From NCBI RefSeq assembly GCF_046237605.1, contig NZ_CP143542.1, positions 1,860,001 through 1,924,000 on the forward strand: 64,000 bases of DNA, in the 5' to 3' direction. Below the pieces are notes generated by a model. The model had not been told where the DNA came from and did not search any database. It saw only the letters and a list, made by a program, of their open reading frames with translations. Position 1 is the stretch's first letter; every line of letters starts with the position of its first letter. The DNA is from Paraperibacillus marinus (GTDB lineage: Bacteria > Bacillota > Bacilli > Bacillales > DSM-1321). Of this stretch, positions 35,483-43,975 are shown in pieces. The translations under genes and the position numbers were made by a program.

Positions 35483-35576
35483 TTGATTGAATCTGATGGG
35501 TTCTTAATATATTTTAAATGTTTTTGATCGTTATTGATTGAATTTGATTGATTTTTATAAAAAAATCGGATAATAT
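35483..35576 (+). promoter_or_regulatory. fru operon promoter with candidate FruR operator repeats
   Basis: TTGATTGAATCTGAT (35483-35497) and TTGATTGAATTTGAT (35534-35548) are direct repeats with one mismatch, 51 bp apart, about five helical turns. The second overlaps a -35 box TTGATT (35548-35553), which is 17 bp from TAATAT (35571-35576). The arrangement suits repression by the DeoR-type FruR encoded just downstream. Confidence 0.6.
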
Positions 35577-35603
35577 AAAAATGGTAAAGACGAGGTGCTG
35601 AAA

Positions 35604-36356
35604 ATGCTCGCAGATGAAAGATATCTTAAAATTCTTTCTCTTTTAAAAGATCAGGGAACCATTAAAATGACGGAATTGTCCGTGATTACCGGTGCATCAG
35701 AGGCTACAATCAGGCGCGATTTAGCGGTGCTTGAGAAAAAAAAGCTGCTGAAGCGCGTACATGGCGGAGCCGCATTGCTTATGAGAATGGGTTTCGAGCC
35801 CGCCGTGGACGAAAAAGCAAACAAATTCATGAAAGAGAAACAAAAAATAGCAGAAAAGGCTGCATCTTATATCGTAAACCAGGACTGCATTTATCTTGAT
35901 GCCGGAACAACGACTGCAGAAATCATCCCTTATCTAAAGGGAAAAAATGTAACCGTTCTCACAAACGGCATCATGCACATCCCGATTCTGGCTGCTGCCG
36001 GTATTCCGGCCATGATAGTGGGAGGAACGGTAAAGTCTACTACAAATGCCATTATTGGAAGCGCTGCGGTGCAATTTCTATCACAATACCGTTTTGATAA
36101 ATGCTTCCTTGGTATGAATGGTGTTCACCCGGAACTGGGCTATACAACACCTGACCCGGAGGAAGCTCTGCTTAAGAAAACCGCACTCCAGTTATCCACT
36201 GAAGCGTTTGTGCTTGCTGACAGTTCCAAACTGAATGAAACGGCATTTGCTAAGGCAGCGGATATCAGCCAGGCATTGCTTATAACAGATTCAGCTGATG
36301 AGCCGGCTCTTGAACCATTTTTAAGAAATCCAAAAATAAAGGCAGTGACAGCATGA
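35604..36356 (+). CDS. fruR: DeoR family transcriptional repressor of the fructose operon
   Basis: The ATG at 35604 follows GAGGTG; a GTG three codons upstream lies within that site. The 250-residue protein has the DeoR winged helix (about 1-57, with SEATIRRDLAVLEKKKLLKR) and the sugar-phosphate isomerase-like sensor domain, with YLDAGTTTAEIIPYL, VLTNGIMH and VLADSSKLNETAFAK. The stop overlaps the fruK start by four bases. It should sense fructose-1-phosphate and regulate its own operon. Confidence 0.92.
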   Translation: MLADERYLKILSLLKDQGTIKMTELSVITGASEATIRRDLAVLEKKKLLKRVHGGAALLMRMGFEPAVDEKANKFMKEKQKIAEKAASYIVNQDCIYLDAGTTTAEIIPYLKGKNVTVLTNGIMHIPILAAAGIPAMIVGGTVKSTTNAIIGSAAVQFLSQYRFDKCFLGMNGVHPELGYTTPDPEEALLKKTALQLSTEAFVLADSSKLNETAFAKAADISQALLITDSADEPALEPFLRNPKIKAVTA

Positions 36357-37276
36357 TATATACAGTAACCTTAAATCCATCGATTGATTATATAGTGGAA
36401 GTCGAAAATTTTGTACTGAATTCCTTAAACCGGATTAAAACAGAAGCAAAATTTCCCGGAGGAAAGGGAATAAACGTTTCCCGTGTCCTGAATAGGATTG
36501 GAACATCAAATACAGCACTTGGATATATCGGCGGATTTACCGGGGCATTTATTGAAAACTCGCTGAGAGCTGAAAATATCCAGATGGATTTTATTAGTGT
36601 TTCTGAGGATACCAGAATCAACATTAAACTTAAAACAGGGGAAGAAACTGAAATAAACGGCAGCGGCCCCTGCATTTCAAAAGCTCAATGTGACAGGCTG
36701 CTTACAAAAATTAAAGAGATGAACAGCAATGATACTCTTGTTCTTGCCGGAAGCATCCCCCCTTCAATGCCGGATGATTTCTATGTAACCGCTGCCGCCA
36801 TATGTGCGGAAAGAGGGATCAAGGTCATTGTGGATACAAGCGGAAAATCTCTGTTGGATCTCCTGAAGTACAAGCCGTTCTTGATCAAGCCTAATCACCA
36901 TGAACTTGGCGGATTTTTTGACACTGAAATCAGCAGTGTGGAAGATGCCGTGGTGTACGGAAGGAAACTGACAGAGCTTGGCGCACAGAATGTGATTGTC
37001 TCAATGGCAGGGGACGGCGCTGTATTGTGTACCAGTGAAGCCGCCTACAGCGCAAACGTCCCTAGTGGGAAGGTAGTGAATTCAGTTGGTTCCGGAGACT
37101 CCCTGGTGGCTGGCTTTACGGGAATGTATACGGAGTCGAAGGATATCCTTAAGGCGTTCAAATATGGGATTGCTGCAGGAAGTGCCACAGCCTTTTCACA
37201 GGATCTGGGTGAAAAAGAGCTGATTGATGAATTGGCAGAGCAAATAGAAATTAAGGAAATAAAGGGGGCTTTCTAG
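36353..37276 (+). CDS. fruK: 1-phosphofructokinase
   Basis: The 307-residue PfkB-family sugar kinase starts MIYTVTLNPSIDYIVE, has the substrate motif GGKGINVSRVL (about 37-47) and the C-terminal PfkB signature SVGSGDSLVAGFTGMY, with catalytic Asp251 or thereabouts. It converts fructose-1-phosphate made by FruA to fructose-1,6-bisphosphate. It overlaps fruR (ATGA) and ends immediately before fruA (stop codon adjoining the next start). Confidence 0.95.
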   Translation: MIYTVTLNPSIDYIVEVENFVLNSLNRIKTEAKFPGGKGINVSRVLNRIGTSNTALGYIGGFTGAFIENSLRAENIQMDFISVSEDTRINIKLKTGEETEINGSGPCISKAQCDRLLTKIKEMNSNDTLVLAGSIPPSMPDDFYVTAAAICAERGIKVIVDTSGKSLLDLLKYKPFLIKPNHHELGGFFDTEISSVEDAVVYGRKLTELGAQNVIVSMAGDGAVLCTSEAAYSANVPSGKVVNSVGSGDSLVAGFTGMYTESKDILKAFKYGIAAGSATAFSQDLGEKELIDELAEQIEIKEIKGAF

Positions 37277-39169
37277 ATGAAGATTACAGATTTATTGAAG
37301 AGGGATACCGTCATCCTCGATCTAGCTTCCGCATCGAAGCTGGATGTGATCGAGGAATTGGCGTCAAAGCTTGATGAAGCAGGGCGCTTGAACGATAAGG
37401 AAGGCTTCATATCCGCCATCACCGCAAGGGAAGAACAGAGTACAACAGGTATCGGAGAGGGGATAGCCATTCCGCATGCTAAGACAGCTGCCGTCAGGAT
37501 ACCTTCTATTTGTTTCGGACGGTCCGCAGAGGGAATCGACTATGAATCACTGGATGGTCAGCCTGCCCATTTATTCTTCATGATTGCAGCAAGTGAAGGG
37601 GCAAACAATGCGCATCTGGAAACATTGTCACGCCTTTCCACCCTGCTGATGGATGAAGGGTTCCGGAAGAAGCTTCTGGCAGCATCGTCATCAGATGAAG
37701 TGGTGGCAGTCATTGATCAAAAGGAAAATGAAGCGCTTTCGGAAGAAGAACCACAGGATGACAGCAAGTCTTCCGCTCCTTCCAGACGTGTCCTTGCTGT
37801 AACTGCCTGCCCTACCGGAATTGCCCATACTTATATGGCAGCCGATTCACTGAAAGCAAAGGCAAAGGAAATGGGTGTGGATATCAAGGTTGAAACCAAC
37901 GGCTCAACCGGGATTAAAAATGGGTTAACGCAGGCTGAAATTGATGAAGCCGCAGCCATCATAGTAGCTGCTGACAAGCAGGTGGAAATGGACCGTTTCA
38001 ATGGCAAGCCTGTAATCATTGTGCCGGTTGCCCAGGGTATCAGAAAGCCGCAGGAACTTATCGACCGTGCGCTTAGACAGGATGCTCCGATCTACAAAGG
38101 TTCCGGCAGTCTTGGCAAGGAATCGAAATCTGGCGGCTCAGTGGGTTCGGGGATTTATAAGCACCTGATGAGCGGTGTCAGCAATATGCTGCCATTCGTC
38201 GTCGGCGGCGGTATCCTGATTGCCCTTTCCTTCCTGTTTGGGATAAATTCTGCCAATCCGGATGATCCAAGTTACCATCCATTAGCAAAAGCTCTCATGG
38301 ATATTGGCGGAGGTGCAAGCGGTGCATTCTTCTTCCTTGTTCCCGTGCTTGCCGGTTTCATAGCAAGCAGCATCGCTGACCGGCCTGGCTTTGCACCCGG
38401 GATGGTAGGCGGACTCCTGGCTGCGCAGGCTGGAGCAGGTTTCCTGGGGGGCTTGATTGCCGGATTCCTTGCAGGTTACGTTGTTCTCGGCTTGAAGGCG
38501 GTATTCAATAAACTGCCGCAGCAGGTTGAAGGTTTGAAGCCTGTTTTGCTTTATCCATTGTTTGGGATATTGATCACCGGATTGATCATGATGTTTGTCA
38601 TCAACGACCCTGTTACAGCTATTAACAAAGGAATGACTTCATGGCTGAACGGTCTTTCCGGTACTAATAAAATTTTCCTTGGCATCATCCTTGGCGGCAT
38701 GATGGCGGTGGATATGGGAGGGCCGATCAATAAAGCGGCTTTCACATTTGGCATTGCGGCCATCGAAGCAGGCAGCCTGGGTGCCCATGCGGCGGTAATG
38801 GCAGGAGGTATGGTGCCTCCGCTTGGGATCGCCCTTGCCACCACATTCTTTAAACACAAATTCACGGATTCTGAACGAAAATCAGGAGTCACGAATTACT
38901 TTCTGGGTGCATCTTTCATAACTGAAGGGGCCATTCCATTCGCAGCGGCAGATCCTCTCCGGGTCATTGTCAGCTCTGTAGCGGGGGCAGCCATCGCCGG
39001 TGCTCTGACCATGTTCTTCAATGTGACACTTCAGGCTCCGCACGGCGGCATATTCGCCATTTTCCTGGCTGTTAATCATAAATTGCTTTATATCCTTGCC
39101 ATATTAATCGGATCTGCAATAACTGCAATCCTGCTTGGGCTATGGAAAAAGAAGCCGGAAGTTAAATAA
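37277..39169 (+). CDS. fruA: PTS fructose transporter subunit IIABC
   Basis: The 630-residue protein is a fused fructose permease. The EIIA domain (1-145) has the phosphorylatable His67 in AIPHAKT; the EIIB domain (168-270) has Cys177 in VTACPTGIAHT; and the EIIC membrane domain (about 295-625) has the GGILIALSFLFG and DMGGPINKAAF segments. It imports fructose as fructose-1-phosphate using phosphoenolpyruvate through HPr. GGGG upstream within the fruK end serves as the ribosome site. It completes the fruRKA operon. Confidence 0.96.
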   Translation: MKITDLLKRDTVILDLASASKLDVIEELASKLDEAGRLNDKEGFISAITAREEQSTTGIGEGIAIPHAKTAAVRIPSICFGRSAEGIDYESLDGQPAHLFFMIAASEGANNAHLETLSRLSTLLMDEGFRKKLLAASSSDEVVAVIDQKENEALSEEEPQDDSKSSAPSRRVLAVTACPTGIAHTYMAADSLKAKAKEMGVDIKVETNGSTGIKNGLTQAEIDEAAAIIVAADKQVEMDRFNGKPVIIVPVAQGIRKPQELIDRALRQDAPIYKGSGSLGKESKSGGSVGSGIYKHLMSGVSNMLPFVVGGGILIALSFLFGINSANPDDPSYHPLAKALMDIGGGASGAFFFLVPVLAGFIASSIADRPGFAPGMVGGLLAAQAGAGFLGGLIAGFLAGYVVLGLKAVFNKLPQQVEGLKPVLLYPLFGILITGLIMMFVINDPVTAINKGMTSWLNGLSGTNKIFLGIILGGMMAVDMGGPINKAAFTFGIAAIEAGSLGAHAAVMAGGMVPPLGIALATTFFKHKFTDSERKSGVTNYFLGASFITEGAIPFAAADPLRVIVSSVAGAAIAGALTMFFNVTLQAPHGGIFAIFLAVNHKLLYILAILIGSAITAILLGLWKKKPEVK

Positions 39170-39177
39170 GGTAAGAA

Positions 39178-39211
39178 GGCTGGCTGCACAGAGATGCGGC
39201 CGCCTTTTTTG
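39178..39211 (+). terminator. Terminator of the fru operon
   Basis: GGCTGGCTGC (39178-39187) and GCGGCCGCC (39196-39204) form a GC-rich stem with one bulge and a G-U pair, followed by T6. Confidence 0.7.
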
Positions 39212-39279
39212 TGAGCGCAGATCGTGAGAGTTATAGTAAAATAAAATTATAGACTACATATGACTGGAGAGAGGCATAC

Positions 39280-40149
39280 ATGATTGAAGAGGGATTTTTA
39301 GATGTGACTGGCGGCAGGGTTTGGTACAGGCGGTTTGGAAGCGGCAAGAATGCAGCGCCCCTGCTGGTTCTTCATGGCGGCCCGGGAAGCTCCCATCTGC
39401 CGCTTGAGGCACTTGATGAATTAGCAGAAGAAAGGGATATTATTTATTACGACCAGCTTGGCGGAGGATACTCCGAACGTCCGGAAGATACGGATTTATG
39501 GCATATTGACCGTTTTGTCGAAGAACTGGATCTGGTCAGGAAAGGTCTTTCACTAGATGTTGTACACATATTAGGACATTCCTGGGGCACCACTCTATTG
39601 GCTGCCTATCTCCTGACAAAGCCTGAAGGGGTAAAAAGCGCAATATTCTCAAGTCCGTGCCTGAGTGCCGCCATGTGGGCTGACGATCAAAAAAGGCTGC
39701 TGCTCGATATGCCCCAGGATATCCAGGAAATCATCAACCGCTGCGAGGCTGAGGGGACTACGGACAGCCAGGAGTATAAGGATGCATCAAAACAATATTA
39801 TAAGAAGCATTTATGCCGGATTGACCCGCTGCCTGAAGTATCTGTTAAAGGGATGAAGCTTGGAAACTCAGAAATTTACAATCTTATGTGGGGGCCTTCT
39901 GAATTTTGTGTCACCGGGAATTTGAAAGATTTTGATGCGACCCCGAGGCTGGGTGAGCTGTCCCTGCCCGCCCTCTACCTTTGCGGAAAATATGATGAAG
40001 CTACTCCGGAATCCACCGGATTCTTCAGCACATTGACACCCCGTTCAGAATTCCATGTGTTTGAGAAAAGCTCACATACTCCGTATCTTGAGCAGACGGG
40101 TGAATATATGAATATAGTGGGGAGCTTTCTTAGGAGAACAGAAGGCTGA
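39280..40149 (+). CDS. Proline-iminopeptidase-like alpha/beta hydrolase (S33 family)
   Basis: The 289-residue protein has the oxyanion motif LHGGPGSSH (about 31-39), the nucleophile elbow GHSWGT (Ser about 100) and late triad residues in CGKYDEATPE (Asp) and SSHTPYLEQ (His). The QLGGGYSERP strand after the first motif is typical of proline iminopeptidases. It would remove N-terminal proline or act on related amides in the cytosol. GGAGAGAGG lies upstream of the ATG. A terminator and then repeat copy B follow. Confidence 0.88.
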   Translation: MIEEGFLDVTGGRVWYRRFGSGKNAAPLLVLHGGPGSSHLPLEALDELAEERDIIYYDQLGGGYSERPEDTDLWHIDRFVEELDLVRKGLSLDVVHILGHSWGTTLLAAYLLTKPEGVKSAIFSSPCLSAAMWADDQKRLLLDMPQDIQEIINRCEAEGTTDSQEYKDASKQYYKKHLCRIDPLPEVSVKGMKLGNSEIYNLMWGPSEFCVTGNLKDFDATPRLGELSLPALYLCGKYDEATPESTGFFSTLTPRSEFHVFEKSSHTPYLEQTGEYMNIVGSFLRRTEG

Positions 40150-40155
40150 TCCACG

Positions 40156-40184
40156 AGCGGTTCCACCAGGGAACCGCTATTTTT
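40156..40184 (+). terminator. Terminator of the S33 hydrolase gene
   Basis: AGCGGTTC (40156-40163) and GAACCGCT (40171-40178) with a 7-nt loop, then ATTTTTC. Repeat copy B starts in the T run. Confidence 0.8.
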
Positions 40185-40345
40185 CTGTGGAAAAGGGTCG
40201 GAGCTGCATGTATCATAATGCTTCCTGCCATTGGGCTTGACCATCATTTATCTTGCTGGCATTCCTGCCTGCGCCTTACTCCGCTCCACCGCCATTCCTT
40301 TCCAGGCATAGGCTGCGAGTAGAAAACTCATGTTTGTTTATGCTC
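40181..40345 (+). repeat. Terminator-linked intergenic repeat, copy B
   Basis: Blocks shared with copy C in the same order: TTCTGTGGAAAAGGG, AGCTGCATGTATCATAA, ACCATCATTTATCTTGCTGG, CATTCCTGCC, GCGCCTTACTCCGCTCCA, GGCTGCGAGTAGAAAACTC. It begins directly after the S33-hydrolase terminator. The remaining bases up to the CAP gene at 40568 show no convincing gene; a long upstream extension of the CAP frame lacks a start site. Confidence 0.75.
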
Positions 40346-40567
40346 TTTTTCTAAAAAGCTGCTGTTTTTATATGTTCAATCAGTAGATTGCTCCTGCAGC
40401 GGAATCCATTACAGCCCCGTGTATGCGAGAACATCTTTTTTCATTTGGGTCCAGGTGCTGCGCGGCATAATCCTGTTCAGTATGCGGAGTCTAGGGTAAA
40501 ATATAAAGTACTCTATCTCAGGGTTTTGTTCTCTGTAGTGCTGGCAAGAATGGTAAGGGGTGAAAAT

Positions 40568-41692
40568 ATGAAACGACTGCTCATTTTGATTATATTGGTT
40601 TCATTCTCATGGATTTTGTTAAAGGACAGCCAGGGTCTACCCGGCGGCTTACAGGATATAAAGGCAAAATTGACTTCTTTGAAGGAAGACGAAAATCTTG
40701 CCAAAAAGATCGAAGAAACTGCCTCGGGATTTGGGGATTTTGCTCAAAAGCTGAAACAATCTGTTGAAGATATACCAGGACAGAAAGATCAATTGCAGAC
40801 TAAGCTTTTGGATAAACCGGCACTATCAGCACCAAAAAATCAAGTGTTTTCGATCTATAATATCGAATTGGGAGATACCCGCTCAGAAATTGAAAAGCGG
40901 TTAGGAAAGCCAAAACGGGAAACTTATAATGAATATGGACTAAAATGGTCGGTTTATCATAAGGATTATCAACGGTTTACCATGATTTCCTATGATGAAA
41001 ACAATAAAGCGGCAGGATTATACACAAACCAGGATTTGATCACGTCCACAAAAGGAATTGAATATGGCAGCAATAAGGCTGATGCGCAAAGGAAACTTGG
41101 TAAGCCGCTCGACAGGATCCAGAAAGGGCTCATTTCCTATCTCATCCCAAAAGAAAGAGATTATGACACTTATCTGCTTGGAGGAACTTATACCACGATT
41201 TTTTATGATAAACATCAAGAAAATACGGTAACCGCCATCCAGATTATCAGAAAGGATATCGAGCAGGACAAACGGACGTTTTATGCCAAGCCAGACAGCA
41301 AATTGGAAGCGGGCTTTGAATACCAGCTTTTTGATTTGGTCAATGCCTCAAGGCTGGTACATGGCCTCGGCCCATTGACGTGGGATGCCCATATTAAGCA
41401 GACGGCACAAAAGCATAGTGCAGACATGGCTGCGCACCATTATTTTGATCATACCAACCTACAGGGGTTATCTCCTTTTGACCGAATGAAGGAAGATAAC
41501 ATCCGCTACCGGACGGCAGGGGAAAATATTGCCTATGGCCAGCTCAGCAGTGTGTATGCTCATGAAGGGCTGATGAACTCGCTTGGGCACAGGGAAAATA
41601 TCCTGAAGCAGGATTATGAGCGGCTTGGTGTGGGAGTGGCTTTCAATGAGGAATCACAGCCATATTATACTCAGAACTTTTTTACACAATAG
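40568..41692 (+). CDS. CAP (SCP/PR1) domain protein, YlbC-like, secreted or membrane-anchored
   Basis: From the ATG at 40568 (AAGGGGTG upstream) the protein is 374 residues. It has an N-terminal hydrophobic segment (about 3-18), a helical linker (about 30-85), a CAP-associated N-terminal domain of two SmpA-like repeats (about 95-220, with GDTRSEIEKRLGKPKRETYN and SNKADAQRKLGKPL) and a C-terminal CAP domain (about 250-374). The CAP signature residues are present in HYFDHTN, AGENIAYG and SLGHRENIL. Members act outside the cell; the biochemical role in Bacillus is unknown. Confidence 0.88.
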   Translation: MKRLLILIILVSFSWILLKDSQGLPGGLQDIKAKLTSLKEDENLAKKIEETASGFGDFAQKLKQSVEDIPGQKDQLQTKLLDKPALSAPKNQVFSIYNIELGDTRSEIEKRLGKPKRETYNEYGLKWSVYHKDYQRFTMISYDENNKAAGLYTNQDLITSTKGIEYGSNKADAQRKLGKPLDRIQKGLISYLIPKERDYDTYLLGGTYTTIFYDKHQENTVTAIQIIRKDIEQDKRTFYAKPDSKLEAGFEYQLFDLVNASRLVHGLGPLTWDAHIKQTAQKHSADMAAHHYFDHTNLQGLSPFDRMKEDNIRYRTAGENIAYGQLSSVYAHEGLMNSLGHRENILKQDYERLGVGVAFNEESQPYYTQNFFTQ

Positions 41693-41734
41693 CAGCAGAA
41701 GAGCGGTGAACCAAAGGGATGCCGGCTGACAAAT

Positions 41735-41784
41735 ACCATGGAATCGGTACAGTCCTAAAAGATTGTCGAATCCATGGTTCTTTT
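41735..41784 (+). terminator. Terminator-like hairpin after the CAP gene
   Basis: ACCATGGA (41735-41742) and TCCATGGT (41771-41778) pair perfectly, with a partly paired 28-nt interior, followed by TCTTTTC. Repeat copy C starts here. Confidence 0.6.
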
Positions 41785-41968
41785 CATGTGGAAAAGGGGG
41801 GAGCTGCATGTTTCATAAAGCTTACTGCAGCCAGATGTGGTGACCATCATTTATCTCGCTGGCATTCCTGCCGCGCCTTACTCCGCTCCAGCGCTTTATT
41901 GTGTATGTTCCTGTCCTTGTCCAGGTTTCTTTCCATACATGGGCTGCGATTAGAAAACCCGTGTATGG
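41782..41968 (+). repeat. Terminator-linked intergenic repeat, copy C
   Basis: It aligns with copy B across its length except for a 25-base insertion after the TCCGCTCCA block: TGTGGAAAAGGG, AGCTGCATGTTTCATAA, ACCATCATTTATCTCGCTGG, CATTCCTGCC, GCGCCTTACTCCGCTCCA, GGCTGCGATTAGAAAACCC. It lies between the CAP-gene terminator and the terminator interrupted by the IS1182 element. No gene is seen in this interval. Confidence 0.75.
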
Positions 41969-42115
41969 ATTATATAAAGGAGTTGAAAATGAAATATAAG
42001 TAGACATAACATAATTATTGTTGTAATACGCAATAGCAAAAAAAGCCCCGGCTATGTGGGAGGCCACTGAAAATCTTCCAATTTTTTAGATTTTCTAAAG
42101 AATCCAAACGAAAAA

Positions 42116-42153
42116 AACCGATTCACTTCCATGTTTTTGGAAGTGAATCGGTT
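42116..42153 (-). terminator. Terminator of the IS1182 transposase
   Basis: AACCGATTCACTTCC (42116-42130) and GGAAGTGAATCGGTT (42139-42153) form a perfect 15-bp stem; the minus-strand reading ends in a T7 run (A7 at 42111-42117). Confidence 0.85.
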
Positions 42154-42181
42154 CTTTTTCTGTTTTTTTCTCTTTTTGCTT

Positions 42182-43648
42182 TTATTTTTGTACCATCAGT
42201 TTTAGAATTCTTTTTAAATTGACTGTAAATATGGCCATGGCACCTTGCATTTCCATGCCAATCAGACCCGAGGATGTGGCTACATCATACCCGTGCCTGT
42301 GTTTCAATTCGCTATTCTTCGCCTCTATTTTATACCGTTCTTTTGATTTCTCTTTGAAGTACTCACTTTCCTGAAACACTGCCTGATCAGAGTGTTCAGG
42401 TGACTTCAACGAAACAGAATACGTCTTGCTTTTCGCTCCTTCTTTATAACAACCTTCCCTTAACGGGCAACGCTTGCATTTTTCAATATCAAAATAATAG
42501 GTATCTACCTGGTTCCTGCCGTTACTGTCCGTATGTTTCTTCCCTTGTCGAGCCTTCCTGATTGCGAGGTGTCCTCCTTTACATACATACATCCCAGCGT
42601 CCTTATTGAATTCAAATTCATTTTCCTTACTACGAGTGCCTTGGGTAATATTTGGATTCAATTTGGCAATCAATTCAATTTCGTTTGTCTTGCTATAGAT
42701 AATATTCTCTTTTTCTGAATATGCCGTATCGCCAATCACCGTTTCAATCTTCATACCAGCTTCTTTGCTTTTCTCAATAAGAGTATGAAGTTGCTTGCCA
42801 TCATTTTTGTCGCCTGTCGTAATCACAGCTGCCGTGATAATTCGTTCCTCGCTCATCGCCAGGTGGGTCTTATATCCAAAGAATGAAGTATCTGCTGTCT
42901 TGTGTCCCACCTTCGCATCCTGATCCTTTGAACATTGGAGCTGTTCCAAGTCATCTGAGACTGTCTCTTTCAATAGGTTCAGCTGTTCCTTAACGGCCGG
43001 ATAATGGACTATTGTCTCTTCCTTTTCGATCACTTCAATAAGTTTTTGTGAATAAGTAATTTCATCCTCCAACACATCCGTTTTTTTCTTGGGAGGGAAT
43101 TTGGACTTCATGGATTCATCGATTTGGTAAATCGCCTTCCTCAGCTTCTTGGAGCGCTCCATCAGAACTTCCTTCGGTTTCATCTGATTATAACGGGCTT
43201 TTGTATGAGTGGCATCGACGATAATGGAATTGCTTTTGATAATCTCTTTTTCTAAGGCAATCTCTACCGTTTTATTAATAAGCAAATCCAGGAGGTTGCT
43301 ATCCTTTAACCTCAATTTACGGAATTTGGTCAGGGAGCTCGGGTTTATAACTTCCTCTTCTGGAGTCATGTCCAGGAAATATTTGAAGGACATATCGTAT
43401 TTGGAACGCTCAATAATATCCATGTCCGAAAGGTCATGGATGGTTTTTAATAATAGGTATTTGAACATTCGGATCGGGTCGATTGCGTTCCGGCCATTAT
43501 CAAGGCAATACTTATCCTGGAGCTCTTCGTAAACAAAGGTAAAGTCGACCAGATCATTAATCTGGCGCAACATATTATCCTTTGGCACGATAAGGTCATA
43601 GAGACCCATATAAGGACTTAGTTTGATTGATTGTTGCATTGGCATCAT
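42182..43648 (-). CDS. IS1182 family transposase
   Basis: About 488 residues and intact. N-terminal region with NAIDPIRMFKYLLLK and DLSDMDIIERSKYDMSFKYF (DUF772-type), then a DDE domain. Catalytic residues are probably the Asp in IIVDATHTKARY, the Asp in VIGDTAYSE and the Glu in KIEAKNSELKHRHG. A cysteine cluster CKRCPLREGC lies before the last part. Start ATG at 43648 with GGGTGG; a GTG three codons upstream is an alternative. The frame has no stops or frameshifts, so the element may be active. Confidence 0.92.
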   Translation of the reverse strand: MMPMQQSIKLSPYMGLYDLIVPKDNMLRQINDLVDFTFVYEELQDKYCLDNGRNAIDPIRMFKYLLLKTIHDLSDMDIIERSKYDMSFKYFLDMTPEEEVINPSSLTKFRKLRLKDSNLLDLLINKTVEIALEKEIIKSNSIIVDATHTKARYNQMKPKEVLMERSKKLRKAIYQIDESMKSKFPPKKKTDVLEDEITYSQKLIEVIEKEETIVHYPAVKEQLNLLKETVSDDLEQLQCSKDQDAKVGHKTADTSFFGYKTHLAMSEERIITAAVITTGDKNDGKQLHTLIEKSKEAGMKIETVIGDTAYSEKENIIYSKTNEIELIAKLNPNITQGTRSKENEFEFNKDAGMYVCKGGHLAIRKARQGKKHTDSNGRNQVDTYYFDIEKCKRCPLREGCYKEGAKSKTYSVSLKSPEHSDQAVFQESEYFKEKSKERYKIEAKNSELKHRHGYDVATSSGLIGMEMQGAMAIFTVNLKRILKLMVQK

Positions 43649-43769
43649 TGGAACCACCCATTTCGAATAGATTACCTTTATTATAAAATAAAAACCGCCC
43701 GAATCCCTTAAAAAAGTCAGGAATTTGGACGGCTTATAGTTTGTCTAAAATATAGGTTCAGTAGCACTA

Positions 43770-43903
43770 GGTTGATTGGAACGGAAGGTGCGGAGACTCC
43801 TGCGGGATTAGCGGGACAGGTGAGACCCCGCAGGCGCTATAGCGCTGAGGAGGCTCACCGCACGCCCCGCGGAAAGCGTAGCATCCTGGAGTGGAAATCA
43901 ACC
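43770..43903. repeat. Bacillaceae-type palindromic intergenic repeat inside the IS element
   Basis: It runs from GGTTGATTGGAACGG through GGAGACTCCTGCGGGA, ACAGGTGAGACCCCGCAGG, GAGGAGGCTCACCGC and CCCGCGGAAAGCG to GTGGAAATCAACC. From memory this approximately 130-bp sequence recurs in many Bacillaceae genomes. Here it lies between the transposase start and the right terminal repeat of IS1182. Confidence 0.75.
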
Positions 43904-43975
43904 GTCCAATTTAACAAAGCTATCCTTTAAGGACTTTTTCAGTGCCCTCCTATGTGGCCGGGGCTTTTCATTTGG

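Larger units (their letters stand above)
42060..43949 (-). mobile_element. IS1182-family insertion sequence, complete, with 8-bp target duplication
   Basis: The 1890-bp element has terminal inverted repeats GAGGCCACTGAAAA (42060-42073) and, on the other strand from 43949, GAGGGCACTGAAAA (one mismatch). The duplicated target CTATGTGG is at 42052-42059 and 43950-43957. Removing the element restores a hairpin, GCCCCGGC (42045-42052) against GCCGGGGC beside the right end, with A/T runs on both sides, so the insertion hit a terminator loop. It carries one transposase gene on the minus strand and a Bacillaceae palindromic repeat. Confidence 0.85.
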
